Assembly (NCBI GenBank): GCA_903813345.2
Contig: CAIIXF020000006.1
Coordinates: forward strand, 18,234,348 to 18,298,347
Length of the DNA: 64,000 nt
Direction: 5' to 3'
Source of the DNA: Owenia fusiformis
Taxonomy: Eukaryota > Annelida > Polychaeta > Sabellida > Oweniidae
In this document: piece by piece, positions 35,351 to 47,239 of the stretch
How the letters are laid out: every line of letters begins with the position of its first letter
Numbering within the stretch: the stretch's first letter is position 1
Translations under genes and position numbers: made by a program
Notes under the pieces: generated by a model
What the model was told of the DNA's origin: nothing
What the model saw: the letters and a program-made list of their open reading frames with translations, nothing else
Databases searched by the model: none

Positions 35351-35769
35351 TCTCTGAATGTTGTCTTATATCACTCACACTAGATATGAATTCAAGAGAA
35401 AATAACATATCAACGATTTTAACACTAATCTTTCCATTTTGAATGATTTGCAACCATCTTGAATTTCCAATGTCTTCTATTTGCAATTTGTACATGAACG
35501 GTGTCGTCTCAAGATGTGCCAAGTTTCATGCTTTCTAACCAAAGCGATTTTCCATAGGACTTAGCTTATTGCTAATTGTCATAAAGTTGTTTCATTTCAC
35601 CTTTAGGATTTCGCTAAAATTACCGCCGGTCTGCCTCACTAGGTATCAACTGGAAACGAAGACATGATGTCCTCGTTCAGCTTGGCCGACATTCGGTAGA
35701 AGAATTTTATAAAAAATTGTTTTCTTGATTCTTTTACCGTAATCCATCAAATGACTCAATTTTCTTACA

Positions 35770-38039
35770 TCCAGTAGACCACAGTGAAATAACTAAAGTA
35801 TTCAGTCAGCTGACTGACCCAGCAGCTTGTCCAGATAATTTCAAGCCTATTGTTATAAAAGCGTGTTGACTTGTAATATATTAAGTATGCCTGTATATCA
35901 TTAATCTATCTTTTAATCAAGGAGTATTTCCAGACAGTCTTAAATTTGCCAAGGTAATTCCAATTCATAAGAAAGACAGAACTGATTTATTTAACCACTA
36001 TAGACCAATCTCAGTTCTTTCCTTTTTTTCAAAAGGTAATTGAGAAATGTATGTATACCAGAATCTTTGACTACCTCGAGAGACAAAATGTTCTATATGC
36101 CCATCAATATGGCTTTAATAAGAACCACTCTACATATATGGCAGTCCAAAAATTCATTGAAACTGTGCGTAAGGCATTAGAAAAGCAAGAATTCTGCATT
36201 GGTCTAATGTGTGATCTCTCAAAAGCCTTCGATACGCTTAATCATAACATTTTATTGAGCAAACTGAAATATTATGGCATCAGAGGTCTCGCAGCTGACT
36301 GGTTTGAAAGTCATCTAAGTAACCGCACTCAATTTGTTCAAATAGAAGGTGATACTAATTCTGATGTTCTTCATCTGTCCTGTGGTGTGCCACAAGGCAC
36401 ACTCTTGGGACCCCTGCTGTTTATAATATATACTAATGATATTTACAAGTGCTCAGATATTGTTTCTTTATGCTGATGATACAAATATTATATTTTCTGG
36501 CAAAAATCTGGAAGAACTAAATAACACCGTCAATACAGAACTCGTCAAAATCAATGAATGGTTCATATGGAATAAACTTGCCTTAAATGCATCAAAAACT
36601 AACTATATTATATTCAAAACATCAAATAAAATAATAGATTACAACAAAATAAACTTAAACATGAATCATACTATATTAGAGAGAACCAATGTAAGTAATT
36701 TTCTTGGCACTCTAGTCGACGAAAATTTATCTTGGAAACCGCATATAAAATATGTTGAGACTAAGATATCTAAGATACTAGGCGTTCTTCACAGAATAAA
36801 GGATTACTTAGATAAAAAAAGCCTTAAAACAATATATCACTCATTAATTCACTCACACTTAAACTATAACATCCTAATTTGGGGAAGTGTTCCACATACA
36901 AAGGATAGGTATCGATATGGAGAACTGAATTCAACAATGTTTTTCTCTTAAACCAATCATTGAAAACATTCTGTAAAAAACATGGTATTTTATGTAATGC
37001 TGACTGATTGACAACAATTTAATGCGAAAATTATTTAGAAATATTTTATATAACTGTTTTTGTTAACATTTTTTTTTTTTAGTGCAATTGTTTTTGTTCC
37101 TTTCTACCAATTCTTGAGAATGAAATAAAATGTCTTTCCGAACCTTGTTGGAACAAAATAGCATATACAACATGTTTTTAGACCTCTCAATATTAAAGTT
37201 ATACAAAGGACTTTTTGGTTGATTTTAAAAAAGTATTCAAAAAATTAAAACAAAATCCTCCCAAAATAGATAAAAATCAAGAAAAACCTTTTATTTCATT
37301 AACAAGATACTTTTTTTAAATCCACCAAAATTTCTTTTGTACAATTATAATATTGAGAGACCTAAACATGTTGTGTTTATGTCGTTTTGTTCCAATGAGG
37401 TTCGGAAAGATGTTTCATTTCACTCTGGAAACATGATACCAAGAACAAAACAAGTGTTTGATGTGTTTTTTAAAACAATATAGATGAAAGCCGTATATCT
37501 ATTTCAAATTATATTGCTACCATTCAAAAGATGGCCATTAAATTGACAATTTGTAAGATTATCAGAAATTTTTGATGACTGGTTTAAGAGAAACGTGTGT
37601 TCAAAAGGTTCGCCATATCGATACCCATTTTTTATTGAAATTACACAGATTGCAAAAACAATTTGTAAGATTGTATGATTTAGATTGCAAGATGCGTGAC
37701 AATACACATCCTTTTTCAAAAAAACTGGCATATTAAGCATATTTCAAATTGTCCATTTCAATATTGCTAACATCTGTATTCAAATGCATTAAAGAGGTAA
37801 ACAAAACATATTCCCAGCAATTCAGATCCTACTTCACTTTTAATTCTGATGTACGTGCTCATCAAACCAGACAAATATACAATCTTAGATCTAGTACAAT
37901 CAGAACAAACATGGGAAAATATTCTATTAAACTAAGACAGGGCCAGACCTGTGGAACGTCTTTACCTCATAAAATTGCTTATTCTCATACTCTTTCCACC
38001 TTCAAAAAGAATTTAAAATTACACTTGCTCAACAATTAA
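35770..38039 (+). pseudogene. Non-LTR reverse transcriptase, frameshifted and interrupted
   Basis: Conserved RT blocks are readable in order: 'FAKVIPIHKKDR..HYRPIS' near 35945-36015, 'DLSKAFDTLNHNILLSKLKY' and 'GVPQGTLLGPLLF' in one frame (36051-36476), then 'FLYADDT' in another frame (36436-36951), so the catalytic YADD box is separated by a frameshift at about 36460. A MITE (36908-37625) then splits the gene, and the C-terminal part resumes to 38039. Further stops lie upstream of 35930. The layout fits a Jockey/CR1-like LINE, but the clade was not resolved. It is non-functional. Confidence 0.85.
36908..37625. mobile_element. 718-bp TIR element inserted in the LINE
   Basis: The ends GGTATCGATATGG and CCATATCGATACC are perfect inverted repeats, and pairing continues through 'tttctcttaaaccaatcat' and its partner. 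A relative in the opposite orientation is at 58820-59520, sharing 'cctcattggaa', 'cgacataaacacaac' and 'gagagacctaaac' type sequence. No transposase. Confidence 0.85.
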
Positions 38040-39156
38040 CATCATTACTTAATCAAAGTCTAACTTCACAAAAGGCCAAAATTCGGATTCAAATTTTGAA
38101 GTGTAAAAATGGCGTCTGAATTTTATAATCACGACATGACTCCATAACGGCAGAATATGGCAGCGGTAAAATGTGGTGATGAAAATGCTCTAAACTGCCG
38201 CTGTCAACGCAAATATAGACCATGTTCCATATCCTTTCCTAGAAAATAAAGTCCGGGACTATATTATCTAGAATAACAAGGCCGATGGACTATCTCGTAT
38301 TTTCGTAGGTATTTTAGTCCATCAGTAAATATAGTCCGGGGTTATATTGCCACCAATACAGAAAATATGGTCCGGTTAAGACTACACACGGACCATATAT
38401 TTCGGGAGACTATATTTACTCTGATACCGGTTCTGAAAAAGATGAAATAACACGGATGTAGACGGACATATGAACTAACACTACATACGAAGATCAATGA
38501 AGGTGTGTCAATTATATTTCACTTCATGAATAGCAACCGGACACCGTAAAAAACAATAAAACATACAGGGTTTCATGACCAGCATAAAGTGGAGGCCTTA
38601 GAAGAAGGTGAACGAAGACACTTTCCGTTTTGTAACAATGATACGATCTTTTATTTGCAACGAAGACATTTAGTTTTACTAGTGCATCAACGTAGTAATA
38701 TCACTATGATTGGAGGGTCACATTTGCACTTGTAATCAAACTGTAGATGTCTTGGAGGAATTGAACTCTTTTGTGACTCTGCGTGACTTATCTACTTAGT
38801 ACATCCAAGAATCATTGAATGTGCTGTTCTCCTTTTTGCTTCAAAAATCTTACTGTCTTCGTTTCTCTGAGAAACTTTCTTCGTTTCCTAAGCGGGGAAA
38901 TTGTCTTGTAATTTGTGCGCTGACTTTTCAAAATTTTGTGATTTTTAAGATTTATATATTTGTTGTGTTTTTTTTATACGCCTTGTATTTCTTAGGTCTA
39001 ACCATATTTCCAAACCGGAGCTACGCATATACGGGCCAAATATTTGGTTGAAATTTAAAGGATAAAGGTGACAAAATCGAGATAACAAAAATCATTATCA
39101 ACCGGAAGTCCGACTATGCTTAAACACATGTCTTCGTTTCCAGTTGATCCCCAGTG

Positions 39157-40082
39157 TGCCTGCTATTCACTTTTAAAAATGTCTAGGTTAAGTCTTCAAT
39201 TGTCCCAAAGTGGCGTCTCAAAAGATTGCCTTGTTTTAAAATGACGGCTTTTCAACACTTTCACCACGCGAGCGGCCTTTGTCCTACACTGTAGTACCAA
39301 ATACAGTATTCATTTTCGCTAAAATTAAACACCGTGGAGTTGATCATTGTTGGTGATGTATATTGTGAGAAATGTTGGATCACTTTTAAACATGAAAGTG
39401 TACATGTATTTATAGTTTGTGAGTGAACCTTTTCAATGGGCAAAAATGTCAACAACCGCACTGTTCGAGAGCAGTTTTATGTGGTTTTTATTGTTCATTT
39501 TGACCTCGGTGAAAGGCGTGATTTCAAAATACTTCATTGTTAGTTGTGACAGAATAAAAGTGAATTTACACTTTGAAATGCTTAATTCTTTAACACCCTA
39601 TCCAAGTGATCCATTCCGTGGCACTGGGTTTGTTAACATTACTACGGAACATTACTAATAATATCAGTAGAAATGCTGACCCTAGTTATGAAAATGGAGA
39701 ATATGTTTTACAGCTTTGGGATATATCTTAAAGGCGAGCCATTCTCTAGTAACACGTTGTCTTGTATTGAATGTCTTTAACTTATGAATGCGTTTATTAC
39801 CAACTGCACTAGCCTAGCTGTTCAGTTGTTTATTTTTCCGTAAAACATTATCGAGGCTGCTCAATAATCTGCCACATATGGAGTCACGTGTAATTACAAA
39901 TTTCGAAATCAAACAGCCGCCAATTTTTTCTCTTCAGAAATTCAATCGCGAGTTGTCTTATTTCCAAATAAAAATTCAAAACTCACAAGAAGTGATCAAA
40001 ATATTAGTTCAAATCTTTTGGATCGCTGAACATGAATTTATAGTCATTTATGATGTCAGAAATGAGGACATTTTCAACCCGA
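39157..40082. other. No gene recognised with confidence
   Basis: A 70-codon frame (39446-39658, +) begins with a signal-peptide-like stretch but has no recognised family and could be chance. The rest is AT-rich non-repetitive sequence. Confidence 0.3.
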
Positions 40083-40573
40083 CTGGTTATAAAGACGTAA
40101 CGTCCTTGTAAAAAATGGATGAACTTCCGTCAAAGGGAATTTTTAGTATCATTTTTACCAAGAAGGGGGTCAATTTGTACCCAAGTATTTAACTGAACCC
40201 CTATGTTAATAGTAACACTCGGTTACTGAAAAGCTAGTCAGTCACAAGCAAATATATCCAGCAGTTCCAATGATTGAGTGAGAACTTCTCACTTCAGCAA
40301 CCAGAACGTTATCTGATGAATTTCATAATGTCTTGGTTGCTTTGTGTTATGGCCTATCAACGTCCTGGTTGCTGAAATGAGGACTTGTCACTCGATAATT
40401 GGAGCCCTTGGATGTATTTACTCGTCACTGATTCGCTTTTCAGTAACCCAATGCTACTATTAACATTAGGGCAACATATTTGGATACAGATCGACCTCCT
40501 TGGTGAAAATAAAAAAATCCTCCGGCGGAAGTTCATCCATTTTGTTAGAAAGACGTAACGTCTTTATAACCAG
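40083..40573. mobile_element. 491-bp hairpin element with GACGTAACGTC ends
   Basis: CTGGTTATAAAGACGTAACG at the left is matched by the reverse complement ending CTTTATAACCAG. 'atggatgaacttccg' also pairs across the element. Inner arms pair too ('gttactgaaaagc' with 'gcttttcagtaac'). No frame. Confidence 0.85.
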
Positions 40574-41162
40574 GTGAGGACTAGTGCTCCTGTTGGGCTT
40601 GGGTAAGACACGACTTGGGTACTATACATGATCACTGAATCGTTCTGAATCATTCATTCTAACTGAGCCAGCACAAAAGGTATTCATTCTTAAATTTCGC
40701 GTTCTTTACTGGATACGTGTATGACTTAAATTAAACTATATAATTGCACGTTACAAGAAGTAATTTTAGAGCTTTTGCATTTATTGGTCAAACATATAAT
40801 CCAGGTAGCTATAAAATTGATTTTATTAAGAGCATATGCATATATCAACTCGTAGTCTCATTTTCTCCAAAACTAAGGAAACCTTGATTTTCTAATGAAC
40901 TAAGTTTTAACTAGACAATGTCTTTTAGAATGGTATACTTTTATTCAGCCTGAAAATGAGTTTGAATTGAATCTCCCAAAGTGGATTAAATATTAGCACA
41001 TCACCAACACATGGAAAATCCAGGTTCCCAAACTTTTGAGGGAGAGTGTATATTACAGACGAAGTTAAATAGCCACAGTGCTAACTAGTTCTCACAATAT
41101 TGTTGAGAACTCGGATAAATAACTTAATTAAACAAGGTTAATTGGGATTAAGTAGATGAATT

Positions 41163-42317
41163 ATGAGGACCTTACAGAAATTCATAGTTATTTTTGTTAT
41201 TTTCAATTCGATGCTATTGTCATACTATTTCTTTTTCGTATCTCATAGATTGGTAAAGCAAACACCAAACATTAGGGACAACGATCGGATACTTATGAAT
41301 GATACCGGAAATGCAAAACATGAGAAGTATGGATCTAACGAAATCTTCAGAACGTTCACGGTTGACAAAATGCCAGATCATATGAGGGAAACTAAACCGC
41401 CGAAAACGATAATTAAAATCAGAAATGAGACCTTTACACGAAAGGAAAATAATGTGCTGCATCCTTTATTCATAACAAATTGTTCATTATTACCAAGGCG
41501 TGTGCCCGACTCGATGTTCAGCGACCTCTATGAAATGCTAGCAGAACTAGATCGTGCTTTCAAAAAATATAACGTCACCTATGTGTTAATGGGTGGGTCG
41601 CTACTTGGTTCGTATCTCTTCCATGACATTGTCCCATGGGATGATGACATTGATCTTAATACTGACCAAAGAGATTATGAAAGGCAAATGTTGGCTTTTC
41701 AGGAGTTGGTAGAGACGGGCAGATACGGCATCCATAGTAGGACAGACGGACGAAACATATACAAAGAATTTCAGTGTGGCATTCAAAGAAGAAACTTCTC
41801 TGCTTGGAGAGAAATTTGGAACAATGGAGACACTTCCCTTTTCCTTCAAGCAAAGTTTTACAAATGTTCTTCACCTCTGGCTAGGAAACCTTTCCAATGG
41901 AGATTGCCATTTATAGACGTTCAGCTTTTTGTAAACAATGGAACACATGTATGGGAACGTAAAGTTTTGAAAGAATACATCAGTATAAACGACTTTTATC
42001 CGATACACAAGCGTCCAATTAGCCGTGGCTGGTACCCTTCTATAAGAAACCCTGTGTCTTTTTTTAAAGCACGATATGGTGTGAAAAAGTTCCAGTGTGA
42101 ATATTATTGGTACAATCACATGGAGGAGAAGCAAACAGATGACAGGAAAAAAGTAAAGTGTTCGGATATAGCAAACTCGTGTTATCCAGCTGTGAAAAGA
42201 AGCCGACATGGCGAAGGAGCCATTGAAACATTGATTTACAGAAATGTATCTTTGCATTCAGTTTTTATTCCTGAAATACTAGAGAAAGATCATATAGAAC
42301 CATTATCATACAATTAG
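41163..42317 (+). CDS. LicD/fukutin-family type II membrane protein, copy 1 (384 aa)
   Basis: Probable Golgi or ER lumenal nucleotidyltransferase-fold enzyme of the LicD/fukutin/FKRP family, whose known members transfer phosphocholine or ribitol phosphate to glycans. The substrate here is unknown. A short cytosolic tail MRTLQK precedes an uncleaved signal anchor (residues ~7-27, KFIVIFVIFNSMLLSYYFFF). A ~75-residue stem follows, then the domain from ~100: GGSLLG (144-149), PWDDDIDL (158-165) with the metal-binding acidic residues, and PFIDVQLF (249-256, D252). Seven N-glycosylation sequons (N46, 88, 106, 137, 211, 259, 361) fit lumenal topology. Single exon. AATAAA lies at 42708-42713. It is nearly identical to copy 2 from the domain to beyond the stop, and to copy 3 in the N-terminal half. 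Confidence 0.9.
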   Translation: MRTLQKFIVIFVIFNSMLLSYYFFFVSHRLVKQTPNIRDNDRILMNDTGNAKHEKYGSNEIFRTFTVDKMPDHMRETKPPKTIIKIRNETFTRKENNVLHPLFITNCSLLPRRVPDSMFSDLYEMLAELDRAFKKYNVTYVLMGGSLLGSYLFHDIVPWDDDIDLNTDQRDYERQMLAFQELVETGRYGIHSRTDGRNIYKEFQCGIQRRNFSAWREIWNNGDTSLFLQAKFYKCSSPLARKPFQWRLPFIDVQLFVNNGTHVWERKVLKEYISINDFYPIHKRPISRGWYPSIRNPVSFFKARYGVKKFQCEYYWYNHMEEKQTDDRKKVKCSDIANSCYPAVKRSRHGEGAIETLIYRNVSLHSVFIPEILEKDHIEPLSYN

Positions 42318-42865
42318 TAAATGGTTTTCGCCCCTTGAGTTTTAGAATTGACAAAATTACATTAAAATAGATACTTTTGCTTTTCGTTGATAAATCAAAA
42401 AGCAACCATATCCAAATTGATACAAGGGCAATTCAAAACACTTTCTAAACTTTCCTTGGTATACTTTGGTATGAGGTGTTTATTATTCGATTACGACCCC
42501 CTTCCAAAAACAATATGTTCAACACAAAGGTGCAACAAATTGTTCATAGTTATTTTATGAAATACGAGATTCATGAATACATATGGTAAGCTTTATTATG
42601 AGCCGAAGTGGTTTAACGATTCCTTGACATATTTATTGAAAAGAATAATATATTTTAAGAAGTTGAGAGTATGATTGTTTAAACTGTAATTTTATTACAA
42701 GCGAGTTAATAAAAATCTTCAAAATAAGGGTCGTTCAGTTTTATTATTTCGTGAGATTAATACAGAGTAGATATCATAAATCTCATGGACTTGTAAAAGT
42801 AAATGTCACTTTCAAAGGCTTCAATAGCGAAGGAGTTTGAAAATCAAAATCAGAAGTGTAATCAG

Positions 42866-43272
42866 GACGCGTCGCAAAAAGGTGACGCACTTACTTTTTA
42901 GGGTATCGCATGAATGTAACTTTAATTCTTCGGAATATTGAACAAATATTTCACTCTATTGAGGTGAATACCTGTACATCTTTCACAAGTGATATTTTTT
43001 CTGTATGTCAAAATGCTACTTTAGTTTTCAAATATGTAATCAGATTTTGATAATACTGAAAATTAAAAAAGTTATTAAAGAAAAAGTGACCATTGAACAA
43101 TTCTGTCCGGGCTACTATAATACGATATCAGAGTTATTCGTCTTAAATATTTTGAAATATAGAGGCAAATGTGGAGGACGAAAGGATTTCCAAATGTCTG
43201 CATTTTTCTCATAAACGTCACATTCTGTCGTGTTAAAAAGCGAAAAAGTTGCGCGAACTTTTAGCGACGTGT
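42866..43272. mobile_element. 407-bp TIR element of the 5744-6620 family (unit 1)
   Basis: It starts GACGCGTCGCAAAAAGGTGA and ends 'cttttagcgacgtgtc'. The same insertion is present in unit 2 at 51479-51886, so it predates that duplication. Confidence 0.75.
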
Positions 43273-43807
43273 CCATATTTTCATGCCTGACGAAAAACAA
43301 GACCATGCCTTGCCTCCCGGGAAGAATCTCCCCTTTTGCATTCATAAACTTAAAGCTTCTTAAAAGAGAATAGGCTCGTAGCCAGATTTTGCCAAGGGGT
43401 GTCTAAAACCACTTGCCAGGTGTCTAAAATCACTTGCCATACTGCACAGACCTTTCGCGTCCTTTACTCGATACGCGTATGACTTCACACTACCACCCTA
43501 CCACGTGACCACGTTTAAAAGGGAAACAAGGTACAGTTAAGTTGCAAATGGAGGACGTTGGTTTATTTCTGTATTCCTGAACGTAAAATACATTTTACAT
43601 TTATTTCTAGTGTTCTACCAGACATGAATTAGATTCATCAAGCAGTTTGTAGAATGTTGTTGGCAAAAAACCATATAGGCAAAGACAGAGAATAGTGGGC
43701 ACAGTGAAGTAAAACTTGAATGCAATACAAGATACATTTTAGTAAATATATTAATGTTCACGGACCGTGTAAGTTTCACTTCGAATATGTTACTTCTTTT
43801 GACATGT

Positions 43808-46035
43808 CGTCGCGTGAGAATAACTTTGTACTAACTGCCATTTTCAAAAAAATTGAGATAGACATGGAATTTTACTATTTGAAACACAGGCTTTCATCTC
43901 AGATACATGCCCCATCTCAATTCCCTCTCATTAAGCTAGAATTCAGTGTGAAATTGTACCATCTCCAGACAAACAGCTTATTTCTAATTTCAAATTGTCA
44001 TATCTGATATCAACTGTTTCAACCAATCAACTCTCTAAGAATTGGTCATGTGACTTGCAAAACTTGGAGTTATAACAATCTTATATTAAAACGAAGTATG
44101 CCAATATGCATGTTATTGTATCTAGAATGAAATAATGTTTTGTAACACAATACCATGCCAGTTTGCATGCCTGGCCTTTCATGTTTTAGTTTTAGAACTA
44201 TTACAAGTAGATCAAAAAAATAAAATGATACAGTATGTGTACTCCCATGCATATTCAAATTATATGCCCTCAATTACTCTTTGTATTATGGATGCTCATT
44301 GGATTATTCATGGCCACATGATATGAAATAGAATTACTAATTTCCTCGAAAACCTAAATCCTTGCTACCAGGGAAGATGAAAAGTACAAATGACCAGTTA
44401 ATTAGATCATGTGAGCAGTCAAAGGTACCCTTTATCTTCCCTGCTACCAGGTCTTATAGGGGTTTGAATGGCCAAATGCAATAGAAATGCATATACGAAG
44501 CTGTCATCATTAAATGTTGAAAATGAAAGACTACTTATTTGTTTCTTCAAATAGAGTACATAATAATAGGTTATATACTAGATATAGTAATCAAAACAAA
44601 CAGTAACTGTCATAGTAACTGTCATGTTTTGCACCACATTGCTCAAAGGCAATCACTGTCTGTAAACTATTGAAATCTCTTTCAAAATGATGTTTTATAG
44701 TTTGTGGAAAAAAGCTTAATCTATTTAAACTAGCTTTAACTTTTACTGACCATACACTATATCAATAAGGAGTTATCTTTATGTTAGTATAGTCCCTTAA
44801 AACACTTATTTTATTTTATTTTCATCTATGATTTACTTTGCGCTTTTCACTGAACATCTGGGATCTTTTTAGTTATTTTATTACTAGTATGTTTTTCAGA
44901 TTTGTCCTTTCTTTTGCATTTTTGGGATCATTGTTTTTAGATCATCTACATTTTATTTTGGAAAAGTAACAAATTGGTTCAATTTCTTTACAAAGAGCCA
45001 CTCTTAGTCTCCACTTCTACAATTGCTTCAATGCCCAATTGTACTCCACAGAGTAGCAAACAACAGAAAATGAATGGATAATGATAGCTGCATCCCAATG
45101 AACAAAATGTGATTACCTAAATCGAGGTTTCATCACTTTCATTAATCTAAAATGAATTAGAAATTATTTTTCAATTTTCAAATTTCTTCCATGTGCATGT
45201 AATAAAAATTGGTTATGTCTTAGGCCCTAAGGATCTGAAACCTGCTGGTCAAAATGGAATTACGGACCAGTTGCAATGTTATTCTCCTATACCCAGTGAA
45301 AAAATCAACTGGTCTGTATCAAAAATAACCTGATAATGACCAGCGGACCGGCCCTAAGGGGCTACATTGTAATGTGCTGGGAGGTTTAGGCTACAGGGTT
45401 TATACCGAGGGAAATATGTGGGGGACCGTACTGGCATCATTGGTTTCAATGCATTGTATTTCTGCCTTAGTTTCAAAGGCAATAAATTCTTTTTGAAGGG
45501 TGTCCTGAGATTCCAAAATTAAGAAATAATTGTACTTATTTGAGAAATTGATTTTAAAGTTTTATAAATTGAATTTTCTTTATTTTATTAAATAATATTC
45601 TTTGGTTTTTGAAGATTTTTTTACAAAGCAAAACATTATTTTTCATTCTAGACACAATAACATGCATATTGGCATACTTTGTTTTAATATAAGATTGTTA
45701 TAACTCCAAGTTTTGCAAGTCACATGACCAATTCTTAGAGAGTTGATTGGTTGAAACAGTTGATATCAGATATGACAATTTGAAATTAGAAATAAGCTGT
45801 TATTCCGGTGGGAAATTGTATCAACTCCATTTCCATAGTTTTAAAAAAGGATCTTGTAAATTGTTTCAAGGTATGATATTTCATATAAGATATCTCTAGG
45901 GTGAGACCAGGTGACATACAAAAAATCAAGTTTCACATAGCAATACTAAGTAAGATACAGACCTCTAAACTTTCAAACCTTGATCTCTCAGTTCCGTAAA
46001 AATGTGAGATAGTACAAAGTTATTCTCATGCGACG
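43808..46035. mobile_element. 2,228-bp long-TIR element with ATGT target duplication
   Basis: The ends CGTCGCGTGAGAATAACTTT and its near reverse complement (ending 'ctcatgcgacg') begin arms of more than 300 bp. These share 'catgcatattggcatac', 'gttataactccaagttttgc' and 'gagagttgattggttg'. ATGT flanks both ends (43804-43807, 46036-46039). Unit 2 has the uninterrupted site at about 52984. Internal frames are below 100 codons and none looks like a transposase. Confidence 0.92.
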
Positions 46036-46337
46036 ATGTATGTATGTAACAAAAAAACCTTACTTTGCCGTAAGGCATCTGTAAAACATTTTTCCTCTTG
46101 TCACAAAGAGAATAGTGTTTGTTTTGAGTTGTCTGATGATGAGCGTTTCATGATTAAATGCAAAATCACTAGAGCAGATATCATCCAAAAACATCTGATA
46201 TTTAACACGTCATGTAAGACTACATCGATCTGTTAATAGTTTTAAGAGTTAAAAGTATGGGTTAAGTTGTTGTTTGTTGTAATCATGTGCTAATTTTTTT
46301 TCATTTAAATTCGTTGTTTCAGTAATCCATACCATGT

Positions 46338-47188
46338 CACCCTATGCAGACAGAGCCTGTGGGAAATATTGGGTGCGGAGCAAATGAGCGAAGGGTGCGG
46401 AGCTAACGGTCATTTTTGAATTTAAATTTGGGATATTTCTGAAACTAAGCCGTTTTGGGACTTCAAATATACCAAGATATGTGTATTTGACACCAAATAT
46501 CAATACAATTGTGAAAATAGTAGCGCAATTCATTCTATAGCGACGCAGTGTGCCTTAAACCTTTCCCAGACCTATATATTTTGAAATTATCCTTTTAATA
46601 CTGAGTCCCCAGCATTCATAAAAAATGGTGTTCAAGGTACACTATCTATACAAATTATTTTTGCATCTTGGAAGCAATGCAGTATCTGTGTGATTTTATA
46701 AAAATTCGGAAATGTTTTTCAGATATGAGCCCCCTCTAAATATTGGGTGCGGAGGTGCTCCATAAACGTACCTCCGCACCCAATATTTAGAGGGGGCTCA
46801 TATCTGAAGAACATTTCCGAATTTTTATAAAATCACACAGATACTGCCTGGCTTCCAAGATGCAAAAATAATTTGCATGGGTAGTGTATCTTGAACACCA
46901 TTTTTTATGAATGCTGGGGACGCAGTATTAAAAGGATAGTCTCAAAATATATAGGTCTGGGAAATGTTTAAGGCATACTGCGTCGCTATAAAATGAATTG
47001 CACTACTATTTTCACAATTTTATTGATATTTGGTGTCAAATACATATATCTTGGTATATTTGAAGTCCCAAAACGGCTTAGTTTCAGAAATATCCCAATT
47101 TTAAATTCAAAAATGACCGTTAGCTCCGCACCCTCCGCTCATTTGCGCCGCACCCAATATTTCCCACAGGCTCTGTCTGCATAGGGTG
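46338..47188. mobile_element. 851-bp near-perfect palindrome with CATGT target duplication
   Basis: The left end CACCCTATGCAGACAGAGCC is matched exactly at the right end, and the two halves pair almost along their full length to a short centre 'tgctccataaacg' near 46765. CATGT lies at 46333-46337 and 47189-47193. Unit 2 retains the empty site at about 53371-53375. Non-coding foldback element. Confidence 0.94.
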
Positions 47189-47239
47189 CATGTGTTACGC
47201 GGTAAATACGATACAAATACATGTCATAGTCTGCAACAA

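Larger units (their letters stand above)
35637..39156. mobile_element. 3.5-kb TIR element (CACT ends) hosting nested insertions
   Basis: The left end CACTAGGTATCAACTGGAAA continues as 'cgaagacatg'. The right end is its near reverse complement 'catgtcttcgtttccagttg' followed by 'atccccagtg'. TIR is about 30 bp. CACT..AGTG ends recall CACTA-type elements, but no matching transposase and no clear 3-bp duplication were seen. Inside are a dead LINE (35770-38039) and a MITE within the LINE. An AT-rich tail with 'atagtccgg' repeats lies at 38200-38420. Confidence 0.6.

Noticed and set aside
39446-39658. 70-codon frame with a signal-peptide-like N-terminus
   Set aside because: No family resemblance, no convincing splice donor and no conserved context. 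It may be chance.
41871-42257. 128-codon antisense frame in each LicD copy
   Set aside because: It is a shadow of the sense coding frame and is conserved only because the sense gene is conserved.
43808-46035. Autonomous transposon with a coding transposase
   Set aside because: No frame reaches 100 codons and none shows a transposase motif.
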